Positions 45,222 through 53,690 are shown, counted from the first letter of the stretch. The stretch: DNA of 64,000 nucleotides from Zobellia roscoffensis (GCF_015330165.1 NZ_JADDXT010000002.1:4614024-4678023); one strand, 5' to 3'. A program made the numbers and translations. Notes: generated from the letters alone by a model not told the origin.

Positions 45222-45830
45222 CTAACTTAATTCTTTTAAAGTTTTTGAATAATACTCAAGTAATTCTAGAACCAAATCTAGACGAGCCCTTTTCTGACGT
45301 TGACTTACCGCTGACTGTTGAATATCTAGCTTTTTAGCGATTTCACGTTGTGAAGCATTAGGGCTATCTAGTGCCAAAACAATTATTTCTGCAGATACGG
45401 TACTCCAGTCATCCATAAAATGAAGTGCTAGTTTTAGCATAAGGTTTAGAGTATCATCAAAAAAACCATTGCCCGTAGCAATAGTTAAATTAAGCTTATC
45501 GTCTTTAAGAGACTCAAAAGTTCTACCAGACCTATGATACGCAGGCCCGTTAGACTCACTCACACCAACACCTTTAAAAGTCTCACTACCTAAGCCAATG
45601 CCCATACGAACATCTAAACCCTTTACAGTTTTTACTAAAGCCTTAATATGTATTGCCGCTTGCAAAGCATCTTCCTTTGCAATTTTTAACTGAAACTCAT
45701 CTCCTCTGTAAACCTCCCAGTCTATTGGTGAATTACCTAATTTAGATAAGTAATCTTTAAGAATACCTAACCATTCGGATGAGTTGTGGTTCTCAGAATT
45801 AATAATATCTCCCGTGATTATTGCTACCAT
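45222..45830 (-). CDS. SatD-family regulator with cyclase-like motifs and C-terminal helix-turn-helix
   Basis: The 202-residue protein matches the SatD family. The N-terminal part shows ITGDIINS at 5-12, YRGDEFQL at 41-48 and VRMGIGLG near 74-81. This set (metal-binding Asp, GDEF-like turn, strand after it) resembles the palm of nucleotide cyclases, though no experiment is known to me. Residues 157-182 form a helix-turn-helix with SQREIAKKLDIQQSAVSQR. It probably regulates its own operon, whose leader carries two identical 24-bp repeats. Cytoplasmic. The cyclase resemblance is my inference from motifs. Confidence 0.82.
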   Translation of the reverse strand: MVAIITGDIINSENHNSSEWLGILKDYLSKLGNSPIDWEVYRGDEFQLKIAKEDALQAAIHIKALVKTVKGLDVRMGIGLGSETFKGVGVSESNGPAYHRSGRTFESLKDDKLNLTIATGNGFFDDTLNLMLKLALHFMDDWSTVSAEIIVLALDSPNASQREIAKKLDIQQSAVSQRQKRARLDLVLELLEYYSKTLKELS

Positions 45831-45833
45831 ATT

Positions 45834-45857
45834 ATATAAGCTAAAACGCTAATATAT
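45834..45857. repeat. 24-bp direct repeat copy 1 at the satD start
   Basis: ATATAAGCTAAAACGCTAAT followed by ATAT. It begins 3 bp upstream of the satD start codon and is repeated exactly at 45862-45885, a period of 28 bp. Its core TAAGC...GCTAA is an imperfect dyad, suiting an HTH protein dimer. Likely operator of the satD operon. Confidence 0.75.
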
Positions 45858-45861
45858 AAAA

Positions 45862-45885
45862 ATATAAGCTAAAACGCTAATATAT
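45862..45885. repeat. 24-bp direct repeat copy 2 upstream of satD
   Basis: This is identical to the copy at 45834-45857. The 28-bp period is a little over two and a half helical turns. Together with the inverted repeat next to it, it fills nearly the whole satD leader. Confidence 0.75.
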
Positions 45886-45888
45886 TAC

Positions 45889-45912
45889 ATTATAAGCTTT
45901 ATTGCTTATAAT
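45889..45912. promoter_or_regulatory. Inverted repeat with the same TATAAGC core
   Basis: ATTATAAGC and GCTTATAAT form a perfect 9-bp inverted repeat around TTTATT. It touches the stop codon of the upstream methyltransferase gene. It shares TATAAGC with the two direct repeats, so it may be a third regulatory half-site or a weak hairpin. Confidence 0.6.
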
Positions 45913-46365
45913 TTAAAACCACCTTCGCACATTCAAACAATATTGTCTATAACTCTTGCCAAAAAGTTTTACAAGGGCCATTTCTTCAGGAATAATTTGA
46001 AACCTATTCATATACCCCACAAAACCAGCTGCTAATAAGGTATTAAAAGCATTCCCTAACCATATCCCCCAAGCCAGCAACAAAACAAGCAAAGCTAAAT
46101 ACATAGGGTTTCTAGAATATGCAAAGATTCCGCTCTCAACCAATTTACTTGCCCCAGAAGGGTTTGTTGGATTTATAGTAGTCCGCGAACTAAAGAATTG
46201 AAAAAGAGCAATAATCGCAACAATACTCGCAAAAGCCAATAACCCGTAAACCAAATAATGTCTTCCAAAAAAATCGAAATAACCCACAGGTAAAAACGTA
46301 GCAAGCAGATACATCAAACCCACACAAATTAAAAAAACAACAGCGGGAGGTATTCTTAACTCCAT
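45913..46365 (-). CDS. Membrane methyltransferase, isoprenylcysteine methyltransferase-like
   Basis: The 150-residue protein has four predicted helices and the C-terminal ICMT/PEMT signature: GIFAYSRNPMYLALLVLLLA near 78-97 and RFQIIPEEMALVKLFGKSYR with the conserved EE pair near 121-140, then YCLNVRRWF. Such enzymes use SAM to methylate lipid-like or membrane substrates; the target here is unknown. It lies just upstream of the satD repeats on the same strand, but the 80-bp regulatory block suggests that satD is controlled separately. Confidence 0.85.
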   Translation of the reverse strand: MELRIPPAVVFLICVGLMYLLATFLPVGYFDFFGRHYLVYGLLAFASIVAIIALFQFFSSRTTINPTNPSGASKLVESGIFAYSRNPMYLALLVLLLAWGIWLGNAFNTLLAAGFVGYMNRFQIIPEEMALVKLFGKSYRQYCLNVRRWF

Positions 46366-46449
46366 AATAGAATGTTTTTAGCTTTTCAAAATTACTATTT
46401 TTGAACTGTTACAAGTAGTTAGTCTAAAAACAATCTTAAATCAATTTAC

Positions 46450-47019
46450 ATGAAACTTGTTTTCGCAACACACAACAAAAACAAATTTGACGAAGTTAAG
46501 AAGCTAGTTCCTGCACATATAGAATTGGTTTCACTTACAGATATTGGCTGCTTTGACGAAATACCTGAAACCGGTGCCACTTTAGAAGAAAATGCTCACA
46601 TCAAAGCCGACTACGTAACTAAAAATTATAATCTACCTTGTTTTGCAGATGATACGGGTCTTATAGTTGAGGCTCTTAATGGTGAACCAGGCGTATATTC
46701 AGCCAGATACGCAGGCGAGTCAAAAAACTCAGATGACAATATGAACAAACTTCTAAACAACCTAAAAGGCCAAAATAGTCGCGCTGCCCACTTTAAGACC
46801 GTAATTGCCTTAAATATAAATCAAGAAAAACATACATTTGACGGAATCGTTCAAGGCGAAATAACAAAAGAAAAAACAGGCAACCATGGTTTTGGTTACG
46901 ACCCTATTTTTAAGCCCAATGGTTACGAGAAAACTTTTGCTGAGCTTCCATTAAAGACTAAAAACAGTATAGGTCATAGAGGGCGTGCCATGAAAAAATT
47001 GATAGATTTTCTACAATAA
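46450..47019 (+). CDS. rdgB: Non-canonical purine NTP pyrophosphatase (RdgB/HAM1)
   Basis: The 189-residue protein starts with the family motif KLVFATHNKNKFDEVKKLV. It then has the catalytic Asp-containing FADDTGLIVEALNGEPGVYS-type segment near 65-86 and FGYDPIFKPNGYEKTFAELP near 143-162. It hydrolyses dITP, ITP and XTP to monophosphates and keeps the nucleotide pool clean. It is a single gene, divergent from the methyltransferase gene. A TATTTTTG -7-like element lies at 46396-46403. Confidence 0.95.
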   Translation: MKLVFATHNKNKFDEVKKLVPAHIELVSLTDIGCFDEIPETGATLEENAHIKADYVTKNYNLPCFADDTGLIVEALNGEPGVYSARYAGESKNSDDNMNKLLNNLKGQNSRAAHFKTVIALNINQEKHTFDGIVQGEITKEKTGNHGFGYDPIFKPNGYEKTFAELPLKTKNSIGHRGRAMKKLIDFLQ

Positions 47020-47041
47020 TCGCTATCTCAATAATTAAACG

Positions 47042-47159
47042 TACCTTTGCAGCTTAATTTTAACGCCGCCGGTATGGCAGGTGTTGCTCTGAGTACTAAG
47101 GTTATATACGATAATCGCTCTATGCAACGCACCTATTAGCGATTTAAGTATACCTTTTT
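47042..47159 (+). promoter_or_regulatory. Promoter and structured leader of the DEAD-box helicase gene
   Basis: TACCTTTG at 47042-47049 matches the Bacteroidota -7 consensus. The predicted mRNA then carries a ~105-nt leader before the ATG at 47160. The leader contains AATCGCT (47113-47119) pairing with AGCGATT (47138-47144) and a GC-rich segment GCCGCCGGTATGGCAGG before it. Long structured leaders are known for cold-shock RNA helicases in other bacteria; a similar control here is inference. Confidence 0.5.
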
Positions 47160-48959
47160 ATGACAAAATTTGAAGCCTTAGGGCTAGACAAGTCCATATT
47201 GGACGCTGTCAACGACATGGGATTTGAAAGCCCATCTGAAGTACAAGAAAAAGCAATCCCAATCTTATTGGAAAGTGAAACCGATCTTGTTGCACTAGCG
47301 CAAACAGGAACCGGTAAAACTGCTGCTTTTGGTTTTCCATTAATCCAGAAAGTAGATAGTAACAGTAGAACCACTCAAGGTTTGATACTGTCTCCTACTC
47401 GTGAACTATGTTTGCAGATTACTAAAGAAATGCAAGCTTACTCAAAATATGTAAAAGGCCTCAACACTGTTGCCATTTACGGTGGAGCAAGCATTACAGA
47501 CCAAGCAAGACAAATCAAACGTGGCGCACAGATAGTTGTAGCAACTCCTGGACGAATGAAAGATATGATTAGCCGTGGTCTAGTTGATATTACCAAAATA
47601 GATTACTGTATTCTTGATGAAGCGGACGAAATGCTCAACATGGGCTTTTTTGAAGATATAAAAGATATCCTTTCTAATACCCCTAAAGACAAATCTACCT
47701 GGTTATTTTCTGCTACTATGCCAAGAGAAGTAGCTACTATAGCCAAAAAGTTCATGCACAGCCCTACTGAAATTACAGTAGGAAATAAAAATGCAGGAAC
47801 TTCAACTGTACAACACGAATATTACGTAGTTGGCGGAAGAGACAGATATCCTGCCCTTAAGAGACTTGCAGATGCCAACCCGGATATTTTTTCTGTAGTT
47901 TTCTGTAGAACAAAAAGAGATACCCAACGTGTAGCTGAAAAGTTAATTGAAGATGGGTACAATGCAGGAGCATTACACGGCGATTTAAGCCAAAACCAAC
48001 GTGATTTAGTTATGAACTCGTTTCGCAAGAAACAAATTCAGATGCTGGTCGCTACAGATGTAGCTGCTCGTGGTATTGACGTAGATGATGTTACACACGT
48101 TATCAACTATCAACTACCTGATGAAATAGAAACCTATACGCATAGAAGTGGTCGTACCGGTAGAGCGGGTAAATCTGGTATTTCAATGGTTATTGTAACC
48201 AGAAGTGAAATGCGTAAGATTCATGCCATTGAGAAAAAAATTCAGCAAGATTTCTTGTCAAAGAAAATTCCAACTGGAATAGAAATTTGTGAAATTCAGT
48301 TATATCACTTGGCAAACAAAATCAAGGAAACAGAAATTAATGCAGATGTAGAAAACTATCTTCCTGCTATTAACGATGTTTTAGAAGGTTTAGATCGTGA
48401 GGAACTTATCAAAAAAATAGTATCTGTAGAATTTACACGATTCTCTAATTACTATAACAAAACAAAAGACATGAATACCTCTGACGACCGTGGTCGCGAC
48501 AGAGATAGAAATAGAGGCGAAAGAAATTCAAACGCGCCTTCTAATGGATCTGTTCGCTATTTCATTAATGTTGGAGAGAAAGATGGTTACGATTGGATGT
48601 CGTTAAAAGATTTCTTACGTGATACATTAAGTCTAGGAAAAGAAGATGTTTACAAGGTTGACACTAAAGATTCTTTTTCTTTCTTTAATACCGAAGCAGA
48701 ACACACAGATAAAATTCTTTCGTTTTTCACAGATTTCAAATTAGAAGGAAGGTTTATAAACGTTGAAGTTTCTAAAAATCCAGGCGGAAGCGGTGGCGGT
48801 CGTAGTAGAAGTGGCGGCGGAGGTCGCGGCAGAAGAGATCGCGACAACGATCGTGGTGGTCGTTCAAGAAGTAGAGATAACAACAGAAACTCTTCAAAAG
48901 GAAAATCTAGCCATTCAGGAAAGAGAAGAAGCTCAAAAAGCAGAACAGACTTCTTTTAG
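47160..48959 (+). CDS. DEAD-box RNA helicase, CsdA/DeaD-like, with RNA-binding tail
   Basis: The 599-residue protein has a full DEAD-box core: Q motif with FESPSEVQEKAIP, motif I AQTGTGKT near 43-50, motif II DEAD near 154-157, motif III SAT, and motif VI HRSGRTGRAG near 326-335. A DbpA-like RNA-binding domain (about 475-555, RYFINVGEKDGYDWMSLKDF) and an Arg/Gly/Ser-rich tail (560-599) follow. It unwinds structured RNA in ribosome assembly, decay and cold adaptation. It has its own promoter and structured leader, and a UUCG-capped terminator after it. Confidence 0.95.
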   Translation: MTKFEALGLDKSILDAVNDMGFESPSEVQEKAIPILLESETDLVALAQTGTGKTAAFGFPLIQKVDSNSRTTQGLILSPTRELCLQITKEMQAYSKYVKGLNTVAIYGGASITDQARQIKRGAQIVVATPGRMKDMISRGLVDITKIDYCILDEADEMLNMGFFEDIKDILSNTPKDKSTWLFSATMPREVATIAKKFMHSPTEITVGNKNAGTSTVQHEYYVVGGRDRYPALKRLADANPDIFSVVFCRTKRDTQRVAEKLIEDGYNAGALHGDLSQNQRDLVMNSFRKKQIQMLVATDVAARGIDVDDVTHVINYQLPDEIETYTHRSGRTGRAGKSGISMVIVTRSEMRKIHAIEKKIQQDFLSKKIPTGIEICEIQLYHLANKIKETEINADVENYLPAINDVLEGLDREELIKKIVSVEFTRFSNYYNKTKDMNTSDDRGRDRDRNRGERNSNAPSNGSVRYFINVGEKDGYDWMSLKDFLRDTLSLGKEDVYKVDTKDSFSFFNTEAEHTDKILSFFTDFKLEGRFINVEVSKNPGGSGGGRSRSGGGGRGRRDRDNDRGGRSRSRDNNRNSSKGKSSHSGKRRSSKSRTDFF

Positions 48960-49000
48960 ACCCTTGCAACTTACATTTATAGTTAATTGTATATTAAAAA

Positions 49001-49023
49001 ATACGCTTCGGCGTATTTTTTTG
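49001..49023 (+). terminator. Terminator after the DEAD-box helicase gene
   Basis: ATACGC-TTCG-GCGTAT forms a 6-bp stem with a stable UUCG tetraloop, followed by seven T. It is 41 bp past the stop. Confidence 0.88.
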
Positions 49024-49048
49024 TTTTGTTTAGTACTTTTAAACCCGT

Positions 49049-49837
49049 ATGCTTAAAGTAATGAAACCAATCTTAGTCTTAATTCTCCTATTTATCTCTA
49101 CATTCTCGTTTGCTCAAGAAGAAGAAATTTTAGAGGAAAAAGTAATAAACGCCACAGTTGTAAACGCTCAGACCGATGCCCTTATGGGTGATGTTCACGT
49201 TATAAATCTGAACAAGGTTAAAGGAACAATTACAAAAGAAGATGGTGAATTTTCAATTTTAGCATCTGTAGATGACATCCTTTACTTTTCTTTTTTAGGT
49301 TTCAAGTCTCAAAAAATAAGGGTCACAAATGATATGTTCAAATTCAAGGACACAAAAATTGCCCTAACGGAACTTGCCTATGCATTAGAAGAGGTAATTG
49401 TTAAGCCTTATCAGCTTACTGGTTATCTTGAGATAGACGTTAAGAATGCTCCAATAAACAATGCGTATCAATACAGTATATCAGGTCTTTCTGTAGGTTA
49501 TGAAGGTGGCAGCAAGAATCCAAGTGCTGTTACAAAAGTTTTGGGCGCTATCTTAAATCCTGCAGATTTGTTGCGTAATCTTTTTGGCAAACAGCCCAAC
49601 CAGATGAAGAAACTCCGTAAAATAAAAGAAGATGACCAGATACGGGACCTTTTAGCATCAAAATTTGACCGCGAAGTCTTAACGGAACTACTCCAAATAG
49701 AAAAACTAGACATTCAAGACATTTTGAACAATTGCAATTACTCAAAATCGTTTATAAAAACTGCCAATGACTTACAAATACTAGACGCCATAAGCAGTTG
49801 CTACGAAGATTTTAAAGTATTAAATCGTAAAAAATAA
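49049..49837 (+). CDS. Exported carboxypeptidase-like regulatory-domain protein
   Basis: The protein has 262 residues from 49049, or 258 from the better start at 49061 (MKPILVLILLFISTFSFAQ), which gives a clean signal peptide. A CarboxypepD_reg-like domain covers about 33-110 (INATVVNAQTDALMGDVHVI, then LYFSFLGFKSQKIRVT). No TonB plug or barrel follows, only a helical C-terminal half (about 165-262) with charged repeats. Such TonB-less proteins are common in flavobacteria and their function is unknown. Confidence 0.82.
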   Translation: MLKVMKPILVLILLFISTFSFAQEEEILEEKVINATVVNAQTDALMGDVHVINLNKVKGTITKEDGEFSILASVDDILYFSFLGFKSQKIRVTNDMFKFKDTKIALTELAYALEEVIVKPYQLTGYLEIDVKNAPINNAYQYSISGLSVGYEGGSKNPSAVTKVLGAILNPADLLRNLFGKQPNQMKKLRKIKEDDQIRDLLASKFDREVLTELLQIEKLDIQDILNNCNYSKSFIKTANDLQILDAISSCYEDFKVLNRKK

Positions 49838-49888
49838 ATTTTCTATTTTCCATAGCATTTTATAGCTTTAGAGGAAAATAGACTACTT

Positions 49889-51604
49889 ATGAAAAGACTG
49901 CTCTCTGCGGTTGTTATTTTCTCCCTTCTTATCGCCTGCAAAGAAAAGCGAAAAGATATAATAGAAGAAGTATCAGTAAAGACCGATACTATTTCGAAAG
50001 TCATTGATCCCAAAAAAGACTATCCTTTTACATGGGAAGCGGCTAACATCTACTTTTTGTTAACCGACAGGTTTAACAATGGCAATACAGAAAATGACGT
50101 TAATTTTGACAGAACAGCATCTACAGGCCCTTTAAGAGATTTCAGGGGAGGCGATATTCAAGGTATTACCCATAAAATTGAAGAAGGTTATTTTTCAGAC
50201 CTTGGAATCAACGCCATTTGGTTTACTCCAGTCATTGAACAAATTCATGGTAGCACAGATGAAGGTACCGGAAACACATATGGTTATCATGGCTATTGGG
50301 CAAACGACTGGACAGCTCTAGACCCTAATTTTGGTACTCGAAAAGATTTAGAAACTATGGTCAAAACTGCCCATAAAAATGGAATTCGCGTTTTAATGGA
50401 TGTAGTACTTAATCATACCGGACCTGTTACCGACATTGACGAGGCTTGGCCTGAGGAATGGATTAGAACCCAACCTACATGTGATTTTGCCACATATGAA
50501 ACTACTACTGAGTGCACGTTAGTGGAAAATCTACCCGATATACGAACAGAATCTAATGAAGCCGTTGAGCTTCCTGATGCACTTTTAGCCAAATGGAAAG
50601 AAGAGGGTCGCCTTAGTCAAGAATTAGACGAATTACAACTCTTTTTTGAACGTACAGGCTACCCAAGAGCTCCTCGCTATTATATAATAAAATGGCTCAC
50701 AGACTACGTTAATAATTTAGGTGTTGATGGTTTTAGGGTTGATACAGTAAAGCATGTGAACGAAAATGCATGGTCTGAACTTTATAAAGAAGCTTCATAC
50801 GCTTTTGAAAACTGGAAAAAAATGCATCCAGAAAAAGTACTTGACCAACAGCCTTTCTATATGGTTGGTGAAGTTTACAACTATGGTATTTCAAGCGGAA
50901 GAGAATTTGAGTTTAGTGACAAGAAAGTAGATTATTTTGCTCACGGATTTAAAAGCTTAATCAATTTTGAATTAAAGGAAGACGCAAAGAAAGACTACGA
51001 ATCTATTTTTAGAAAATATAATAAATTCTTACATTCCGAACTTTCCGGTAAAAGTGTTGTAAATTATTTAACCTCACATGATGACTCACATCCTTATGAT
51101 GCGGACAGAAAAGACCCTTTTAGAGCAGCAAACGTTTTATTGCTTACTCCGGGTGCTTCCCAAATCTATTATGGCGACGAAACTGCCCGTGATTTGACCA
51201 TTGAAGGAACAGCGGATAACCCTGTACAAGGTGATGCCACATTACGTTCTTTCATGAATTGGGATGAACTGGATAGCCTACCAAGAACAAAAGAAATCCT
51301 ACACCATTGGAAAAAATTAGGAACCTTTAGAAGAAATCATCTAGCCATTGGCACCGGAAGACATAAAAGACTTGGCAAAAGCCCTTATGTTTTTAGCAGA
51401 ACCTATGTTGAAGGCGATTACAAAGATAAAGTAGTGGTTGGCCTAGACTTGCCAAAAGGAAAAAAATCACTTTGGGTGAAAGGATTTTTTGGTGATGGTA
51501 CTAAACTTTATGACACCTATTCAGAAACAGAAGTAACCGTAGAAAATGGCAAAGTACTTCTTGAGAACGATTTTAATATTGCTCTATTAGAATTAAAAGA
51601 ATAA
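49889..51604 (+). CDS. Surface lipoprotein alpha-amylase, GH13 family
   Basis: The 571-residue protein has a type II signal (MKRLLSAVVIFSLLIAC) with lipidated Cys17. The GH13 barrel shows region I DVVLNH at 171-176, region II GFRVDTVKH with nucleophile Asp285, region III VGEVYN with acid Glu328 and region IV TSHDDSH with Asp398. It should cleave alpha-glucans outside the inner membrane, probably in the periplasm or on the outer membrane. No susC/susD genes are adjacent, unlike a starch utilisation locus. The C-terminal beta domain starts near 490. It is monocistronic. Confidence 0.93.
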   Translation: MKRLLSAVVIFSLLIACKEKRKDIIEEVSVKTDTISKVIDPKKDYPFTWEAANIYFLLTDRFNNGNTENDVNFDRTASTGPLRDFRGGDIQGITHKIEEGYFSDLGINAIWFTPVIEQIHGSTDEGTGNTYGYHGYWANDWTALDPNFGTRKDLETMVKTAHKNGIRVLMDVVLNHTGPVTDIDEAWPEEWIRTQPTCDFATYETTTECTLVENLPDIRTESNEAVELPDALLAKWKEEGRLSQELDELQLFFERTGYPRAPRYYIIKWLTDYVNNLGVDGFRVDTVKHVNENAWSELYKEASYAFENWKKMHPEKVLDQQPFYMVGEVYNYGISSGREFEFSDKKVDYFAHGFKSLINFELKEDAKKDYESIFRKYNKFLHSELSGKSVVNYLTSHDDSHPYDADRKDPFRAANVLLLTPGASQIYYGDETARDLTIEGTADNPVQGDATLRSFMNWDELDSLPRTKEILHHWKKLGTFRRNHLAIGTGRHKRLGKSPYVFSRTYVEGDYKDKVVVGLDLPKGKKSLWVKGFFGDGTKLYDTYSETEVTVENGKVLLENDFNIALLELKE

Positions 51605-51606
51605 CT

Positions 51607-51637
51607 AAGAAAGCCTTTTAACCTGAAGGGCTTTCTT
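51607..51637. terminator. Shared bidirectional terminator between the GH13 and SRPBCC genes
   Basis: AAGAAAGCC pairs with GGCTTTCTT around a 13-nt loop. The two convergent genes end at 51604 and 51642, so the hairpin lies exactly between them. T-runs are short on both sides. Confidence 0.65.
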
Positions 51638-51641
51638 AATT

Positions 51642-52169
51642 TTAATCCTCTAAGTTCTCTTTTAAACTCGCTAAACCAGCTTCAAAGTCTTTCCCAACAG
51701 CCTTGTCCATACTCATAAAAAGCATCATAATATTCATCGGGAATTTATGGTTTCCAGAAAAACCCCAGGTTACTTTAGAGTTCCCTTCTTCAATATCATC
51801 AACTTGTAAATAACAGTCAGAAGTTGATTTAAAGGGTTTTAAAAACCGTAATTCAGATTCTATTCGTTCTCCTTCAATAATTCTCTTGATTTCCTGCTCT
51901 CCTTCCCCAACCTCTTTATTACCGTTCCAATAACTAGTGCAACCCACCTCTCCATCAGTTCCTGTGAACTTTTTATTCATTTTCGGGTCCTTTTTTGCCC
52001 AAGGTGACCACTCATCCATCTTTTTCAAAGATTTTAAATATTGAAAAACCTCGTTTCTTGGTTTGGCAACTTCTACTGTTCGAAAAACATTATAGGTTTT
52101 TGGCGCTATCAGTGATAATATTAAAATTAACACTACAACACTTACGATAATATAAAGTAATGTATACAT
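51642..52169 (-). CDS. SRPBCC-fold protein with N-terminal membrane anchor
   Basis: The 175-residue protein has an N-terminal hydrophobic helix (residues 5-23) and a START/SRPBCC (polyketide cyclase-like) domain: YNVFRTVEVAKPRNEVFQYL near 27-46, MDEWSPWAKKDPKM near 51-64, then SKVTWGFSGNHKFPMNIMML. The fold binds hydrophobic ligands in a cavity; the ligand is unknown. No catalytic residues can be named. It may be anchored facing the periplasm or cytoplasm. Confidence 0.85.
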   Translation of the reverse strand: MYTLLYIIVSVVVLILILSLIAPKTYNVFRTVEVAKPRNEVFQYLKSLKKMDEWSPWAKKDPKMNKKFTGTDGEVGCTSYWNGNKEVGEGEQEIKRIIEGERIESELRFLKPFKSTSDCYLQVDDIEEGNSKVTWGFSGNHKFPMNIMMLFMSMDKAVGKDFEAGLASLKENLED

Positions 52170-52276
52170 ATCTTATTAATCGGTTGGTTATTAACGAAAT
52201 ATACTAAAAAAAACAAAGAATATAATCCTATTTAAACCAGACAAATTTTAGAATTGAATTAACCAATAGGCTAACT

Positions 52277-52939
52277 CTACTTTTTTATTTGCTCTTCATA
52301 ACGCATCAATACATCGTCTATGCTCCTAACCGACTTTTTGGTCCAGTCCAATCTTTTTTCCAATTTTTCTTCATCGGTCAACCTCCATTCTAAATCGGTC
52401 TTTCTAATTTTATCCGAAAGTTGTTGCAGTACAATGGCTGCAGAAACTGAAATATTCAGACTTTCTGTAAAACCCTGCATAGGAATTTTTAAAAATCCAT
52501 CACTCAAGTCCATAGCTTCTTGACTTAGTCCCGTGCGTTCTGTTCCGAACAGTAAAGCAGTCTTTCCTTCAATTTTAAAATCCTCTAAAAAAGTAGAATC
52601 GTTGTGTGGTGTAGTAGCAATAATTTTATATCCCTTTTCCTTTAACTTGCCAATACAATCTGTGGTGCTTTGATGCCTGTGCACATCTACCCATTTTTGG
52701 GCACCCATAGCAATTTGATCATCTAACTTTTTACCATAACGAGATTCAATAACATGCGCATCTTGAATACCGAATACTTCGCAACTACGAATAACAGCAC
52801 TTGTATTATGCATTTGGTATAAATCTTCAATGGCTACCGTCACCAACTTTGTTCGCTGTTCAAGTATTTCTAAAAAACGTTGTTTTCTTTCTTCGGATAT
52901 AAAATCTTCAAGATATTCAAGAAGTTGCTCATCTATCAT
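52277..52939 (-). CDS. TrmH-family tRNA/rRNA ribose methyltransferase
   Basis: The 220-residue SPOUT protein carries the family motifs: NTSAVIRSCEVFGIQDAHVI near 45-64 (motif 1 Asn-Arg), LLFGTERTGLSQEAMDLSDG near 129-148 and IPMQGFTESLNISVSAAIVL near 152-171. It is closest in form to TrmH, which methylates the ribose of G18 in tRNA; rRNA targets are possible. It is divergent from the sirtuin gene, with only 35 bp between the starts. Confidence 0.92.
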   Translation of the reverse strand: MIDEQLLEYLEDFISEERKQRFLEILEQRTKLVTVAIEDLYQMHNTSAVIRSCEVFGIQDAHVIESRYGKKLDDQIAMGAQKWVDVHRHQSTTDCIGKLKEKGYKIIATTPHNDSTFLEDFKIEGKTALLFGTERTGLSQEAMDLSDGFLKIPMQGFTESLNISVSAAIVLQQLSDKIRKTDLEWRLTDEEKLEKRLDWTKKSVRSIDDVLMRYEEQIKK

Positions 52940-52974
52940 ATACCGAATATAATAAAAACTCTATTTTTATAACG

Positions 52975-53676
52975 ATGAAGAAGCGAATTACCATTTTAAC
53001 GGGAGCCGGAATGAGTGCCGAAAGCGGTATTAATACGTTCAGAGATGCTGGTGGATTATGGGAAGGTCATGATGTTATGGAAGTTGCTTCTCCACAAGGC
53101 TTTGCACGAAACCCAAACTTAGTTCTTGATTTTTATAATCAAAGAAGAAAACAATTACATGAAGTATCTCCTAATATAGCCCATAGAGTATTGGTAGAGC
53201 TCGAAGATTTTTTTAAAGTCACTATTGTTACCCAAAACGTAGATGACCTTCACGAAAGAGCAGGAAGTTCTAATGTAATACACATTCATGGCGAACTTTT
53301 AAAAGTACGGAGTACCAAAAATGAAAACGTAGTCTTACCATGGTCCAATGACCTTAATTTAGGTGATTGCTGTGATGAAGGCCATCAATTGCGGCCGCAC
53401 ATTGTTTGGTTTGGCGAAGCGGTTCCACTTTTAGAGGAAGCAGCCATCGCTACCCAAAATGCCGATATTGTTATTATTATAGGTACATCAATGCAAGTAT
53501 ATCCCGCGGCCAGTCTTATTGATTATGCACAAAGCAGAATTCCCATTTATTTTGTAGACCCTAAACCCAACGTGTCCAGAAACAATTATGACAACCTTAC
53601 CGTAATAGCAAAAACCGCCGTACAAGGCATACCTAAACTGGTGACTGAACTAATTGCAACCATTCAAGAAAACTAA
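52975..53676 (+). CDS. cobB: Sir2-type NAD-dependent protein deacylase, class III, without zinc Cys pairs
   Basis: The 233-residue protein has the NAD-binding GAGMSAESGINTFRD at 10-24, QNVDDLHERAG at 87-97 and the catalytic His105 in HIHGE. Tyr54 and Arg57 in FYNQRR form the YxxR pair typical of desuccinylase/CobB-SIRT5 sirtuins. The usual four zinc cysteines are reduced to Cys132-Cys133 in GDCCDEG; the first CxxC is missing, so the zinc ribbon may be lost or replaced. It should remove acyl groups from lysines with NAD. A HEAT-like gene follows 14 bp later. Confidence 0.9.
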   Translation: MKKRITILTGAGMSAESGINTFRDAGGLWEGHDVMEVASPQGFARNPNLVLDFYNQRRKQLHEVSPNIAHRVLVELEDFFKVTIVTQNVDDLHERAGSSNVIHIHGELLKVRSTKNENVVLPWSNDLNLGDCCDEGHQLRPHIVWFGEAVPLLEEAAIATQNADIVIIIGTSMQVYPAASLIDYAQSRIPIYFVDPKPNVSRNNYDNLTVIAKTAVQGIPKLVTELIATIQEN

Positions 53677-53690
53677 CAAGCCGTTATTTT

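Noticed and set aside
45834..45885. Two-copy 24-bp repeat as a CRISPR or transposon end
   Set aside because: Only two copies occur, with a 4-bp spacer and no cas or transposase genes; an operator role fits better.
48650..49056. Pro/Arg-rich and Val/Glu-rich frames over the helicase tail
   Set aside because: They are shadows of the Arg/Gly-rich C-terminal tail of the DEAD-box protein in other frames.
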